Positions 1-9,614 of a stretch of 64,000 nucleotides of DNA are shown piece by piece (position 1 is the first letter of the stretch; each line of letters begins with the position of its first letter). The position numbers and the translations under genes were made by a program. The notes under the pieces are model-generated. The model had not been told where the DNA came from, searched no databases, and worked only from the letters and a program-made list of their open reading frames with translations. Source of the DNA: Blastocatellia bacterium (GTDB lineage: Bacteria > Acidobacteriota > Blastocatellia > UBA7656 > JADIYM01); assembly GCA_016705245.1 (NCBI GenBank), contig JADIYM010000011.1, positions 124,001 through 188,000 on the forward strand, in the 5' to 3' direction.

Positions 1-1089
1 CAGAGCCTGTGGCTCGAGTCGCTCGACGCCGAGGCCTCCAATCTACACTCGGCCCTTTCGTGGACGCTCGACGAAGCCAGGGACGGCGCGGTGGCGCTAC
101 GTTTCGTTTCGGCGCTCTATCGATTCTGGGAGCTTCACGGCTACGAATCCGAAGGGCGCCAGTGGATCGAGAGTGCGGTGCTGCTTGCTGACGGACGTGA
201 GCCGGCCCTCGAGGCAGATGCGCGGTTCGGACTCGCGATCCTGGCGTTCTCGCAGAGCGACTTCGCGACGGCACGCGACGAGGTAATTACATGCCTCGAG
301 CTGAGGCGGAGGCTCGGTGACAGGGAAGGCATTGCCCGATCCCTGAACCTCTACTCGCTGGCAATGGATTACCTTAATGACTTTGCACTGTCGGTCACAC
401 TGCAGGAAGAGAGCCTCGCCCTCAGTCGAGAACTCGGACTGACCTCCGCCGTGCACCAGGGGACGTATCATCTGGGCTTGCTGGCATTGCGACAGGGTGA
501 ACTGGATCGTGCGATGGAGTGCCTTGCGGCGAGCGCGGAGGGCTGGAAGTCGACCGGCAATCGCATTGCGGCCGCCGGCGCGGACATCAACCTCGCCGAG
601 ACGATGCGGCTTTGTGGTGACCTCGATGGCGCTCGGGAGCTGACGGCGTCAGTGCTCGATGTGGCGCGCCGAACGGGCACGTCCCGGCTCGAAGCCGCCA
701 GTCTCGTTCAACTCGGACAGGTCGACGTCGATGCGGGCGAAATGGCCGCGGCCATCGAAAGGTTTGTCGAGGCGGCCGAGCTTCACCGCAGGTCCGGAGC
801 GCGCGAGGGTCTCATCGACATCGTCGAGGGGCTCTTCATACTCGCGGCTCGGTCGGGCAACATTGACCTCGCGGCGCGGCTAGAGGCTGCGGCAACGCGC
901 GAGCGGCGAGTCCTTCCAGCGCCAAGAGATCCGGCGCGACAACGCGAGCTCGACGCAACACTGGAGTGTCGAGGCGTCGCAGAGAGTCCTGTCTGGACGC
1001 TCGAGCAGGCCCTCGAGGCCGGACTGCGTTGTTTCGGCACCGGGAGCGCCGCTTCGAATCATCTCACGTCGACGAAACCATTCGGCTGA
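1..1089 (+). CDS. C-terminal part of a TPR-containing transcriptional regulator or kinase-associated protein (5' truncated by window)
   Basis: The reading frame is open from the first base, so the N-terminus lies outside the window. The visible 362 residues are almost entirely alpha-helical tetratricopeptide repeats. The first residues (WLESLDAEASNLHSALSW) match the segment that follows the NB-ARC/AAA ATPase in AfsR/SARP- or LuxR-type large regulators, where it usually reads WLDRLEAEHDNLRAAL. Those proteins bind a ligand or partner through the TPRs and control transcription; some TPR-bearing Ser/Thr kinases of Acidobacteria have the same tail. I cannot say which N-terminal effector it carries. 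The stop is followed directly by a strong terminator hairpin. Confidence 0.75.
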   Translation, partial: QSLWLESLDAEASNLHSALSWTLDEARDGAVALRFVSALYRFWELHGYESEGRQWIESAVLLADGREPALEADARFGLAILAFSQSDFATARDEVITCLELRRRLGDREGIARSLNLYSLAMDYLNDFALSVTLQEESLALSRELGLTSAVHQGTYHLGLLALRQGELDRAMECLAASAEGWKSTGNRIAAAGADINLAETMRLCGDLDGARELTASVLDVARRTGTSRLEAASLVQLGQVDVDAGEMAAAIERFVEAAELHRRSGAREGLIDIVEGLFILAARSGNIDLAARLEAAATRERRVLPAPRDPARQRELDATLECRGVAESPVWTLEQALEAGLRCFGTGSAASNHLTSTKPFG

Positions 1090-1093
1090 TATG

Positions 1094-1127
1094 AAAAACC
1101 CGGCGAAGGTCGTTCGCCGGGTTTTTT
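1094..1127. terminator. bidirectional intrinsic terminator between convergent genes
   Basis: An A-tract, the stem aacccggcgaa, a short loop, the complementary ttcgccgggtt and a T-tract make a classic Rho-independent hairpin readable on both strands. It lies between the stop of the TPR gene (+) and the stop of the matrixin-like gene (-), so it can serve both. Confidence 0.9.
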
Positions 1128-1147
1128 CCGCAGAAGTGCGACTTCTG

Positions 1148-2923
1148 TCAGAACGAGTATGGCTGACTGCGCTCGCCCTGGATGATGACGACGATCGTGT
1201 TGCCCTGGCTCGCCTTGTTCAGGTGCAGCTTTCGGCGGCTGCCCTTGATCGTGTATGCCCCGGTCGACGCATTGAAAGTCGGCGGTTTCGGCGGCACGGT
1301 GAGAATGCCGTTGACCTCGAACTGGGCGCCAGCCTCGAAGTGCTGGCCCGAGACGGTCAACGTCTTCTTTGCTCCACGATAGCTCGCCGCGGCGACCACC
1401 GGTGGCGGGACTTTCACCCGAATCGTCAAGAACTTCCCGTCGACGCGGCCGAGCGAGTCGGTGACACGAACAGAGAACTGGAACGTGCCGGGCAACGTCG
1501 GCGCGCCGGCAAGCAGGCCGAATCCCGACAGCGCGATGCCGGTCGGAAGCGTTCCGCTCGTCAACGTCCACGCAAACGGACTCTCGCCATTCGTGACCGC
1601 AAGCTGCGACGTGTAGGTGAAGCCGACGGTTGCGTCCGCGAGACTCGCGGTCGCGATGACCGGTGGCTCGGTCTCGCCGTCTCCACCGCCATCGTCACCG
1701 CCGCCTCCCGATCCCGGATAGATGAACCGGGCGCCGTTCTTGTCGTCCTCCGTCAACGTAGCGCCGCGGCGATCGTTGTGGATGAACCCGGCCATGTTCG
1801 CACTACTTACCTCGGAGTGACCGAGCCCGATGCAGTGGCCAACTTCGTGAGTGATGACCTCGCGCAGCGCAACCGGATCCTGGAAGTAGTCGCAGTAGCC
1901 GTCCTGAAGAGCGACGTCTGATTCCTTGATCTTGTAAAACGTCGTGCCGTTGACGACGACAGTCTCTCGCGTCGTGTAGTGCCCCCCGCCGATGGCGATG
2001 ATGGAGCGGCACGCTTCGCCGGAGATCTCGTTTCGGCAGTCGACCGAGACCATCGTCTTGCCGTCGGCGGGTCCCCAACCACAGAAGTTCGGGTCTTCGC
2101 CGCCGTATGCAAGTCGGAGCGTGCAGTCGGGAATCGTCGACCACGCCGCGAGCGAATCCGTAAGCGCCGCCGAAATGCTGGGCGGCGTGCCGCTACCTCC
2201 AGGAGTGAAGTTCGTCGAGTTCGAATAGAACAAGACGGTCACACCCGTGTCAGGCTCGAACCATCGCATCCGGTTGAGAAGCGCAAAGCTAGGCGACACA
2301 CCGGATTCGCCCTCGAACGGCTGCTCGTACTCGGTGGGAATCTGCGCGATGTCGTCGGTGACGAGCACGGGCGTCTTCGAGGCAGTTCGCGCGACGGCTG
2401 AGCGAAGATCATCAAGCGGGAGTGTCGCCGGCATCTCCTGCGCTGTCAGACCGGACTTGTTGGCAAGCACCTGGACGCCCTCGCCGCCAGTGTCCCGACG
2501 CAGCCAGTCGCGGCCGTCGGCGCCCTTCTCGAGGAAAAAGTTGCCGAGGAACATGCCGTCGACTACGTAAGCACCGTCGCCGTTCGAGGCCAGGAAGATC
2601 GCGGCGTCGCGACCGACGTCGAACCGCGGCGAGCCGGATATCCACTGCCCGTTTTCGCCGACGAGTCCCCCTGGCTGCCTGACCACCAGGGAGCCGGTCG
2701 AAACGCGACCCTTGAGAACTTCGCGGACGTCAAGGGTGATGTAGGTGACGATGGTTCCGTCGAGCGAGCGACTCTCGATCTTCTGGCATCGGCCGATGAC
2801 GATGGCCCGGGCGCTCGCTACTTGCTCTTCCATGGAGATGGCGAGCGCGGTGGTGGCTCGGGCATCGGTGCCGAATACGGCGACGACGCACAGGATCGCA
2901 CCAAGTATCGTGAACTTCTTCAA
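1148..2923 (-). CDS. Secreted matrixin-type zinc metalloprotease with He_PIG and IPT-like C-terminal domains
   Basis: This 591-residue protein starts with a clear signal peptide (MKKFTILGAILCVVAVFG). Residues ~35-150 form a beta-rich domain with YITLDVREVLKG and a later AIFL segment. A metzincin domain follows, with the zinc motif HEVGHCIGLGHS at ~359-370 (HExxHxxGxxH, as in matrixins), then a Gly/Asp-rich linker (~403-420), a putative Ig-like He_PIG domain (~423-505) and a final Ig/IPT-like domain. It should be exported and cleave extracellular protein; the substrate is unknown. The N-terminal domain resembles the protein at 40330-41121. It is monocistronic and convergent with the TPR gene. 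Confidence 0.85.
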   Translation of the reverse strand: MKKFTILGAILCVVAVFGTDARATTALAISMEEQVASARAIVIGRCQKIESRSLDGTIVTYITLDVREVLKGRVSTGSLVVRQPGGLVGENGQWISGSPRFDVGRDAAIFLASNGDGAYVVDGMFLGNFFLEKGADGRDWLRRDTGGEGVQVLANKSGLTAQEMPATLPLDDLRSAVARTASKTPVLVTDDIAQIPTEYEQPFEGESGVSPSFALLNRMRWFEPDTGVTVLFYSNSTNFTPGGSGTPPSISAALTDSLAAWSTIPDCTLRLAYGGEDPNFCGWGPADGKTMVSVDCRNEISGEACRSIIAIGGGHYTTRETVVVNGTTFYKIKESDVALQDGYCDYFQDPVALREVITHEVGHCIGLGHSEVSSANMAGFIHNDRRGATLTEDDKNGARFIYPGSGGGGDDGGGDGETEPPVIATASLADATVGFTYTSQLAVTNGESPFAWTLTSGTLPTGIALSGFGLLAGAPTLPGTFQFSVRVTDSLGRVDGKFLTIRVKVPPPVVAAASYRGAKKTLTVSGQHFEAGAQFEVNGILTVPPKPPTFNASTGAYTIKGSRRKLHLNKASQGNTIVVIIQGERSQPYSF

Positions 2924-3011
2924 GTTGTCCCTCCCGGGGCAATGATCAGGGGGTGTTTTGGGAACTGGGACAGTATAACCAGCGAGACAGCGCGAGATCG
3001 AGAAAAATCGA

Positions 3012-3172
3012 CGCGAGGCGTCAGAACCGCGAGCGGTAGCGAGCAGGCCGGCGGACCGTCGTACGACTCGCGCGAGCTCTCCGGGCGTTTAGTCATTGCA
3101 CTCGAGAGGGCGTCCGTGCTTCACACCGTCCGCAGGCCGGCTCGCTACCGCTCGCGGTTCTGACGCTCGCGT
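3012..3172. repeat. Family B inverted-repeat element (REP-like), copy 1
   Basis: Two arms of about 50 bp (3012-3060 and 3124-3172) are near-perfect inverted copies. The core cagaaccgcgagcggtagcg is followed by agc(a/c)ggcc and ggacggt. The element lies just beyond the 3' end of endonuclease III and upstream of the matrixin gene. Related copies are at 25040, 26131, 29028, 31351, 34532 and 53515. Confidence 0.85.
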
Positions 3173-3196
3173 CTGTTGTAGCGCAGCCACGGAACG

Positions 3197-3886
3197 TTAC
3201 CGCACCCGGGCCGTCCGCTTCGCCACCGGCTTGACGTCGCCGCCACGCTCGGCCGCGGGACAGACGTCGTTGAGAAAGCACGTCTCGCATTGCGGAGCGC
3301 GCGCCGAGCACGTCGCCCGACCATGCAGGATCAGCATGTGCGACAGGTCGATCCAGTCCTTCCTGGGCACGAGCGCGCACAGGTCGCGCTCGACCTTCAC
3401 CGGGTCCTCCTCCTGCGTCAGAGCCATCCTCCTCGCAAGTCGGCCGACGTGCGTGTCGACCACCACGCCCGATGCGATACCGAAGGCCGTGCCAAGAACG
3501 ACGTTGGCCGTCTTACGGGCAACACCCGGCAATCTCAGAAGCTCCTCGATAGTCTTCGGAACCTCGCCGCCGAACTCCTCGACCATCAGCCGGCAGGCTC
3601 CCTGGATGTTCTTCGCCTTGTTCCGATAGAAACCCGTCTGGTAGATGTCGCGCCCGAGCTCCTCGACGTCAACGTTGAGGTAGTCCGCCGGCTTCCGGTA
3701 CTTCCGAAATAGGTTGGCCGTCACCTTGTTGACCCGTTCGTCCGTGCACTGCGCCGACAGGATCGTCGCGACGAGCAGCTCGAATGGACTCTCGTGGACG
3801 AGCGCGCATTCTGGCTTCGGAAAGTGCTTGCGCAGGCGGCGAACGATCGTGCCGGCGCGCTTCTTCGTGTCGACGGTTTGTGTCAT
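3197..3886 (-). CDS. nth: Endonuclease III (DNA glycosylase/AP lyase)
   Basis: Base-excision repair enzyme that removes oxidised pyrimidines and nicks the abasic site. The 229 residues show the full family pattern: ATILSAQCTDERVN near the N-terminus, the helix-hairpin-helix LPGVARKTANVVL with the catalytic Lys, the catalytic Asp in VVVDTHVGRLA, and the C-terminal [4Fe-4S] ligands spaced C-x6-C-x2-C-x5-C (CSARAPQCETCFLNDVC). Length is normal, with a short basic tail. It starts at ATG 3886, divergent from the SirB1-like gene with about 105 bp between them. Confidence 0.96.
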   Translation of the reverse strand: MTQTVDTKKRAGTIVRRLRKHFPKPECALVHESPFELLVATILSAQCTDERVNKVTANLFRKYRKPADYLNVDVEELGRDIYQTGFYRNKAKNIQGACRLMVEEFGGEVPKTIEELLRLPGVARKTANVVLGTAFGIASGVVVDTHVGRLARRMALTQEEDPVKVERDLCALVPRKDWIDLSHMLILHGRATCSARAPQCETCFLNDVCPAAERGGDVKPVAKRTARVR

Positions 3887-3991
3887 TCAGGTCATCCGTG
3901 TCCGAGAGTCGTCCGGCTGCCGCCGGCGCGGAGCGGCATGGTATCGTATCGTTCGATCGCGCCGGAGCGAACCGGTGACGTTCACGATGTG

Positions 3992-4833
3992 ATGACCATA
4001 TCGATGCATCGCTTCGAGCCCGACCTGAGCGATCTTGCGCCGTTGGCGGACGACGAGATACCGCTTGCGCATTCGGTCCTCCGTATCGCGCTGACCGAGT
4101 ACCCGCGCCTCGAAAAGGACCGCTGGCTTTCTGAGATCGACCGGCTCGCCGAGCGCGCCAGGGCTCGCGCAAGCGGCGACGACGATTCTGCCCTCGTTGA
4201 TGCGCTCGACGCCGCGCTGTTCGTCGAGGCCGGCTTTCATGGCAACTCCGCTCTTTATTACGACCCGCGAAACTCCTTTCTCAACGACGTGCTCGAAAGG
4301 AGGACCGGCATACCCATTACGCTCTCGATCGTCTACATCGAGACGGGTCGGCGACTCGGGCTCGACCTGTTCGGAATCGGGCTCCCGGGCACTTTCTCGT
4401 CGGTCATCGCGGGAAGGACGGACGTACCCAGGTCATCGATGCCTTCAACCGGGGCTCGCGCCTTGCACGCGAAGACTGCGCGAGGCTCGTCGAGGAGAAC
4501 GGAGGCGACGCCCGGACGTTCGAGGAGCGGTTCCTGTTGCCGGTCTCGCATCGCAAGATCCTGCTTCGCATGCTCACGAACCTAAAGCTCATCTACGTCA
4601 ACAACCGGGACTTCGCGCGGGCGGTCCGGGTCATGGATCGTTCGCTCGAGGTCGCCCCGGACCAGTGGTCGGAGTTACGCGATCGCGGTCTCGTGCTCCT
4701 TCAGAATGGCGAACCGGGCAAGGCGCTGCGGGATCTCAAGCGGTACATCGAGTTCGCACCACCGACGGACGACGAGCAGCCTGTCCGTCAGGCTATCGCT
4801 GCGGCGCAGCGCTTGATCGCCCAGAACAACTGA
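3992..4833 (+). CDS. SirB1/transglutaminase-like family protein with TPR C-terminus (frameshifted near 4388)
   Basis: Residues ~80-130 carry the SirB1 signature (YYDPRNSFLNDVLERR then TGIPITLSIVYIE), and the C-terminus after ~4537 is TPR-like (LTNLKLIYVNNRDFARAVRV). The frame breaks at GLPG|T: the run at 4387-4389 lacks one base, and reading on in the +1 frame gives the expected GHFLVGHRGK followed by VIDAFNRGSRLARE. The gene is therefore one unit with a one-base deletion, either a sequencing error or a recent mutation. The family is a papain/transglutaminase fold of poorly defined function. The start at 3992 is in frame (GTG 3989 is an alternative). The M64 gene begins 6 bp downstream, so the two probably form an operon. 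Confidence 0.8.
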
Positions 4834-4839
4834 CTGGAA

Positions 4840-7065
4840 ATGGGACGAAGCAGGGCAGTGCGATTCGACTTCGACATCAGGCAATACGGACATCGCCGGG
4901 CGATCCGGGTGTTGGCGTTCGTCCTGTTCGTCCCGTGGAGCGTCTCGTTCTTCGCGCTGCCGTCCGCGGGCAGCATCCGGGCGGCGGTGCTGTCCGTACG
5001 AGTGGTCGACGAGTCGGGCGCAATCGTCGTCGGTTCGACCGTTACAATCGCCGAGACTGGCGAGAACCGCGCGAACCTGCTGCTGACGACGGATGCGGCG
5101 GGACGAGCGCAGGCGACGGTACCGGACGGAACGTATGCGGTGACGGTATTCCCCCCGTCGACGTCAGGGCCCGCCACCGAGCTCGTGCGGGCGACGACCC
5201 AGGGTATCGCTGTCGACTCCAACCGCGAGGTCGAAATTCTACTGCGCAGGGGCATTCCTCTGCAGACGTGCGTTCGCAGCGAGGACGGACGTCCCCTTCC
5301 GGGAGCCCGGGTGGATGTATTTTCGCCGGTCTTCGACCTGGTGACGACCACCTACACCGACGAGACGGGATGGATTCGCATCGTGGCAACGTCCGATCAA
5401 TGGCTGTTCGTGGCGCCTCCCCCGGACGGCGGCCTCGAGATCGGAGGCTGGGTTCGTGTTGAGGATACCCTTCACGACTCCAACGGGCTTGCGGCTCCGA
5501 TCGTTCTCGGCAGGCTTGCGCCTCCGACTGTCGAGGCCGACGGGATTATTGTGATTCACCGCGGCGCTTCGACGTCGGGACGGATCCGCATCGCCATCCT
5601 CTCGGAGGGTTACACCGACGGAAACGAGGCCTTCGACGATCGCAACCGCAACGGCCGGTGCGACGACGAGCCATTCCTCGACCTGGACGGCGACGGCCGC
5701 CACGATCCGAATGAACCCTTTGCGGACGCGAACCTCAACGGGAGACGCGACTCTGAGCCCTTCACGGATGCGAACGGCGACGGCGTCTGCAATCGCGACG
5801 AGCGCGCCGCGTTTCTCAGGGCGATCACGGACGACGTACGGATGATGCTCGCGTATCCCGTCTACAGGGAGCTTGCCGATCGAATCGAAGTAGTTGCGGC
5901 ATTCCTTCCGTCTCCGCAGGCGGGCAGCGATTTCCCGTCCTTGCCGAACCCGATCGTCCGCGACACGATGTTCGATTCTCGTTTCGCCAGTACCAACTAC
6001 ATATTCAATCTCGATCGATCGAAGGCCGAGTTCGAAGGCATTCGGCGCTTCGGAGAATTCGACGTGCTAGGCGTCCTGACGAACAGCCTCTTCAAGCTCG
6101 GACGCGAGTCGGCGAGCGGAACGCTTTTCCTATTCGGTTCGCCCCAGGCGGAAACTACATCGACGTTCGCGCACGAGATCGGTCATGCGATCGGAAAGCT
6201 CGGGGACGAGTATTTCGAGTACGACGGTGCGCCGCCGTACAGCGGTAATGAGCCGGTGTTTCCGAACCTCACGAAGACTCCGGATCGCGACGCACTCAAG
6301 TGGAGCCGATTCGTTCGGTCGTCGACGAGCGTGCCAACGGCGGACGGGTCCTCGGGTGTCGGTGCCTTCGAGGGCGCGTATTACAGGCGACGCGGGGTCT
6401 ACCGGCCTTCGCATTCGTGCCTGATGCGGCGCTACGGTCCGTTCTGCCCGGTCTGCACGGACGCGATGCTGACGAGATCGTACAACCTCGTCGAGACGAG
6501 TCGACCGGCGGAGCCGGTTGTGGTGACGCCGCGAAATGGAGCGACGGTGTCGGGGTGGATGACGGTAGGCGCCATTGGACCGGATGTGGCCCGCATAGTC
6601 GCGGCCGAGGTGCTCGTCGACGGTACGCCTGCGGGCGAACCGGTGCGGGAAATGACGCTTGGGCTTGCCATCGACACGTCGAAATACACGAACGGAGCTC
6701 ACGCGATTGCGATCGCGATCACGGAAGTCGACGGAATTCGGCGCACGACGGCGCCGGTAACGGTTGTCGTGTCGAACGAGTCCAGGCTTGCACCGTCGAT
6801 CGGGACTCCGGAGTATCGCGGTGGCGCGATTGTCTTTCCGCAGGCATCGGGTGTCGTGATGCCGGGAGCCGTGGCGATCGTAAATGGGAAGGACCGGTTT
6901 CCGATTGAAGTCACTGGAAGTGGCGTTGTGCGGACCGTGAAGTCATCGCTTGGCAGCGCCTCGAGGCTCCGGGTGGCGAAGGCGGTCCCGAAGCGGCGCG
7001 ACGTGTCGGTGCGTATCGTGAACGCGAGCGGTGGACAGTCGGATGTGGCGACGTTTCGCCGGTAG
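4840..7065 (+). CDS. Secreted M64-family metallopeptidase with carboxypeptidase-regulatory-like and Ca-binding segments
   Basis: This is a 741-residue exported protein whose N-terminal hydrophobic segment sits at ~22-45. A carboxypeptidase regulatory-like beta domain (~50-145) is followed by an acidic Asp/Asn-rich stretch at ~265-325 holding several EF-hand-like loops (DLDGDGRHD, DANLNGRRD, DANGDGVCN). The M64 (IgA-peptidase family) catalytic core has HEIGHAIGKLGDEY at ~445. The C-terminal ~200 residues look like Ig-type domains. Ca2+ binding by the Asp loops is inferred from dockerin/EF-hand consensus. It lies 6 bp after the SirB1-like gene and ends before a Family A repeat. Confidence 0.88.
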   Translation: MGRSRAVRFDFDIRQYGHRRAIRVLAFVLFVPWSVSFFALPSAGSIRAAVLSVRVVDESGAIVVGSTVTIAETGENRANLLLTTDAAGRAQATVPDGTYAVTVFPPSTSGPATELVRATTQGIAVDSNREVEILLRRGIPLQTCVRSEDGRPLPGARVDVFSPVFDLVTTTYTDETGWIRIVATSDQWLFVAPPPDGGLEIGGWVRVEDTLHDSNGLAAPIVLGRLAPPTVEADGIIVIHRGASTSGRIRIAILSEGYTDGNEAFDDRNRNGRCDDEPFLDLDGDGRHDPNEPFADANLNGRRDSEPFTDANGDGVCNRDERAAFLRAITDDVRMMLAYPVYRELADRIEVVAAFLPSPQAGSDFPSLPNPIVRDTMFDSRFASTNYIFNLDRSKAEFEGIRRFGEFDVLGVLTNSLFKLGRESASGTLFLFGSPQAETTSTFAHEIGHAIGKLGDEYFEYDGAPPYSGNEPVFPNLTKTPDRDALKWSRFVRSSTSVPTADGSSGVGAFEGAYYRRRGVYRPSHSCLMRRYGPFCPVCTDAMLTRSYNLVETSRPAEPVVVTPRNGATVSGWMTVGAIGPDVARIVAAEVLVDGTPAGEPVREMTLGLAIDTSKYTNGAHAIAIAITEVDGIRRTTAPVTVVVSNESRLAPSIGTPEYRGGAIVFPQASGVVMPGAVAIVNGKDRFPIEVTGSGVVRTVKSSLGSASRLRVAKAVPKRRDVSVRIVNASGGQSDVATFRR

Positions 7066-7074
7066 GGACCTTGA

Positions 7075-7300
7075 ACACCGATTGGCCCTTCCGCAAAGTG
7101 CGTGAGCCACGAGCACCGATTGGCCCAGAACCCCGAGCGCAGCGAGGGGCCGACTGTAGGCTCGGCTAAAGTTGGGGAAAAGGATCAATTGCTCGATCGA
7201 CCAACCGGGCCCGACACTCTCGGCAGGCCCATTTCCGCTCACGGCACCGAGCCTGCAGTCGGCCCCTCGCTGCGCTCGGGGTTCTGGGTCAATCGGGGTT
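7075..7300. repeat. Family A inverted-repeat element, copy 1
   Basis: The left arm (7120-7159) reads ttggcccagaaccccgagcg then cagcgaggggccgactg; the right arm (7255-7295) is its reverse complement, ending ctgggtcaatcgg. A short direct repeat, gcaccgattggccc, precedes the left arm at about 7075 and 7113. The element fills the gap between convergent genes. Other copies are near 19239, 37236 and 41130. Confidence 0.85.
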
Positions 7301-7335
7301 CTTTCGTCGGGCCCGCAGATCGCTCCGCCCGCGTC

Positions 7336-8142
7336 CTACCTGTGACGCCAGGAGGGCGATCGCTTCTCGAGGAAGGCGACCAGCCCCTCACCGGGATCGC
7401 GCAGATTCATGAGCTGGTTCAGGTACAGGTCCTCGACCTTCAACAGAGCTTCCTCGAGCGAAACCCCGTCGCATTCGACGAGCGCCCGACGCGCGGTCTC
7501 GAGCACGGACGCACTCAGACTCCGAAGCTTGTCGAGCACCTCGTCCGACTTCTTCTGCAACTGGTCGTCAGGCACGACGTGCGAGACGAGTCCACACTGT
7601 CGCGCCTCCTCGGCCGTCAGCAATGCTCCAGTGAGAATCATTTCTCTCGCGCGTTTCTGACCGACGATTCGCGGGAAGTAGACGCACGCCAGCGGCGGAA
7701 AGACTCCCATCTTGATCTGGGGCAGTCCGAAGCGAGCTTTCTCGGACGCAATGACGATGTCGCAATAGGCGGCGAGCTCGCACCCCGCTCCAAGCGCAGA
7801 GTCGGGAACGATCGCAACCGTGGGCTTCGACTGAAAGTCGAGGGTTCGGAAAATCGCATGGAATGCGTCGAGGAGCTGGTAAGCGACCTCTGTACCGTGG
7901 TCTTCGAGGGCGATTCCGGCCGAGAACGCGCGGCATTTCTGGCCGACTTCGAAGACGAATGCGCACAACCCGTGCTCGCGGGCGGCGAGGTTCACGGCTT
8001 CCGTGATCGCACCCATCATGTCGATCGTCAGGGTGTTGAGCGGCGGATTGTTCAGCGAGATGCGCGCGACGCGGTCGTCGATACGCAGGCCGATCTTCGA
8101 CGACAAGTCGCCCCGTCCAGGCACCTCGGAAAATTCGCTCAT
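7336..8142 (-). CDS. Enoyl-CoA hydratase/isomerase (crotonase) family protein
   Basis: The 268 residues have the crotonase fold: an N-terminal beta strand (RVARISLNNPPLNTL), the oxyanion-hole region FSAGIALEDH, the second oxyanion segment ALGAGCELAAYCDIVIAS, then PQIKMGVFPP. The usual catalytic Glu pair is not obviously complete. NPPLNTL with an Ala/Gly-rich core recalls cyclohexa-1,5-dienecarbonyl-CoA hydratases and related aromatic-CoA enzymes; the substrate remains open. The start codon lies only 4 bp after the stop of the substrate-binding-protein gene, so the chemoreceptor, binding protein and hydratase are probably one transcript. Confidence 0.85.
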   Translation of the reverse strand: MSEFSEVPGRGDLSSKIGLRIDDRVARISLNNPPLNTLTIDMMGAITEAVNLAAREHGLCAFVFEVGQKCRAFSAGIALEDHGTEVAYQLLDAFHAIFRTLDFQSKPTVAIVPDSALGAGCELAAYCDIVIASEKARFGLPQIKMGVFPPLACVYFPRIVGQKRAREMILTGALLTAEEARQCGLVSHVVPDDQLQKKSDEVLDKLRSLSASVLETARRALVECDGVSLEEALLKVEDLYLNQLMNLRDPGEGLVAFLEKRSPSWRHR

Positions 8143-8146
8143 CGAT

Positions 8147-9614
8147 TCACCCGCGATCGTGACCAGTCAGCCAGAGGTCGACAGGCCGTACGGTGGGAAG
8201 CAGCGGATACAACTGCAGGCCGTCAACGTGCTGACTATGGAGGATGTAATCGCGACGGTGCAAGAGCACGACGGCCGGGCACACTTCGACGAACGTGCGG
8301 TGGATCTCGCGGTAGAGTTCGTCGCGCGATGGCGGATCGGTCGTCGCACGCGCGAGCTCGAACAACTCGTCGAGCACCTGCGAATCGTGGGTTCCGGCAA
8401 ACGAGCCCAGCGTCGAATGGAACGCGCCGAACGTGAAGGTGTCCGGATCGAGGTAGTCGCCGTACCAGGACGCTTCGATGATGTCGTAGTCGCCATCCCG
8501 GCGCGTCTGATTCAGAAGCCTGACGACGCGCGGCTGAAGTTGCAGGCCAATTTTCGCGAAGTCCTCCCGGATGCCTTCCAGGGCCTCATCGCCGATCGTC
8601 CACGGCGCATCGGTCAGCACCAGATCGATCGGCCTCGAGACATCGAAGTCGGACGCATCGAGGAGGGCCTTCGCGCGCTCCGGATCGTACTCGGGAAGCT
8701 GAAGGTCCGGGTCGTACCCGGGACAGCTTGGCGGCACGAGCCCCGACGCCAACACCGCGACCGGTGCCGGCGCATAGACGCGCAGCAGCCGCTCGCGATC
8801 AATCGCGTGGGCGATGGCGCTCCGGACACGCGGATCCGACAGTCGCCCGGGGCGATGGTTCAGGAGAAGGTACTGGCAATGCGGCTGCGTGATCGACTGA
8901 AGCTGCGAACGGCAGCTCGCGTCGGACAACAATCCGGCGAGTCGATTTCTCGGAATGTACTTAGTGAATGCGTATTCCCCGCTGAGCACGCCGTCGAGCG
9001 ATTCATCGGCCCCCATGTGCAAGAGAAAGTCGACGCCATCAAGGAACGGGTGGAATTTGTCCCTGTAGGCCTCGAATCGATCGAGCACGATCCGATCTTC
9101 ATCCACGGAGCGAACCGCGAACGGACCGGTTCCAACCGGGTGCAGACTGAACGCGTCCGGGTCGGCCTCCACGAGATCGCGCGGAACGATGCTCGCGAAA
9201 GTGAGCGCGAAGAGTCCGAGCGCGAAAGCGATCGGTTCGGTGAGCTCGACCTGAAGGGGTGGTTTCGTCGAGGATGCGAATGCCCTCGATAGTACTCACA
9301 GTCCCGGCCTTGAACTCGCGGGCACCGCGAACCGAGGCCATGACGAACGCTCCCTCCTCGGCATCGCGCGCCACACGCTCGAGCGAGAAGAGCACGTCGT
9401 CGGCGGTCAATTCGCGTCCGTGATGGAACGTGACTCCGCGCCGCAGTCTGAACGTCCACGTCTGTCCGTCCGGAGACACTTCCCATCGCTCCGCGAGTGC
9501 CGGGGTGATCCGACCGCCTTCGCGGCTCGACACCAGGGTCTCGAAGACGCAGTCGAGAACAGTCGAATGCGACTCAGAGAAACCGCGCACCGGATCGAGA
9601 TCCACGTCCCGCAT
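8147..9614 (-). CDS. ABC-type oligopeptide-binding protein, family 5 (SBP_bac_5), frameshifted near 9257
   Basis: Two overlapping frames reconstruct one SBP_bac_5 domain. The upstream part has DCVFETLVSS, LAERWEVSPDGQTWTFRLR and GVTFHHGRELTADDVLFSLE, a classic family-5 start. The downstream part has HPVGTGPFAVR, NHRPGRLSDPRVRSAIAHAI and YDPERAKALLDA. They join if one G is removed from the run at 9256-9259, giving LQVELTEPIAFALG. No signal peptide precedes it, and the frame is open upstream of ATG 9614 (GGRIAIPLTMRD) into the end of the chemoreceptor gene. It may therefore be a cytoplasmic or fused sensor domain rather than a transporter component. No ABC permease or ATPase lies nearby. Confidence 0.78.
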
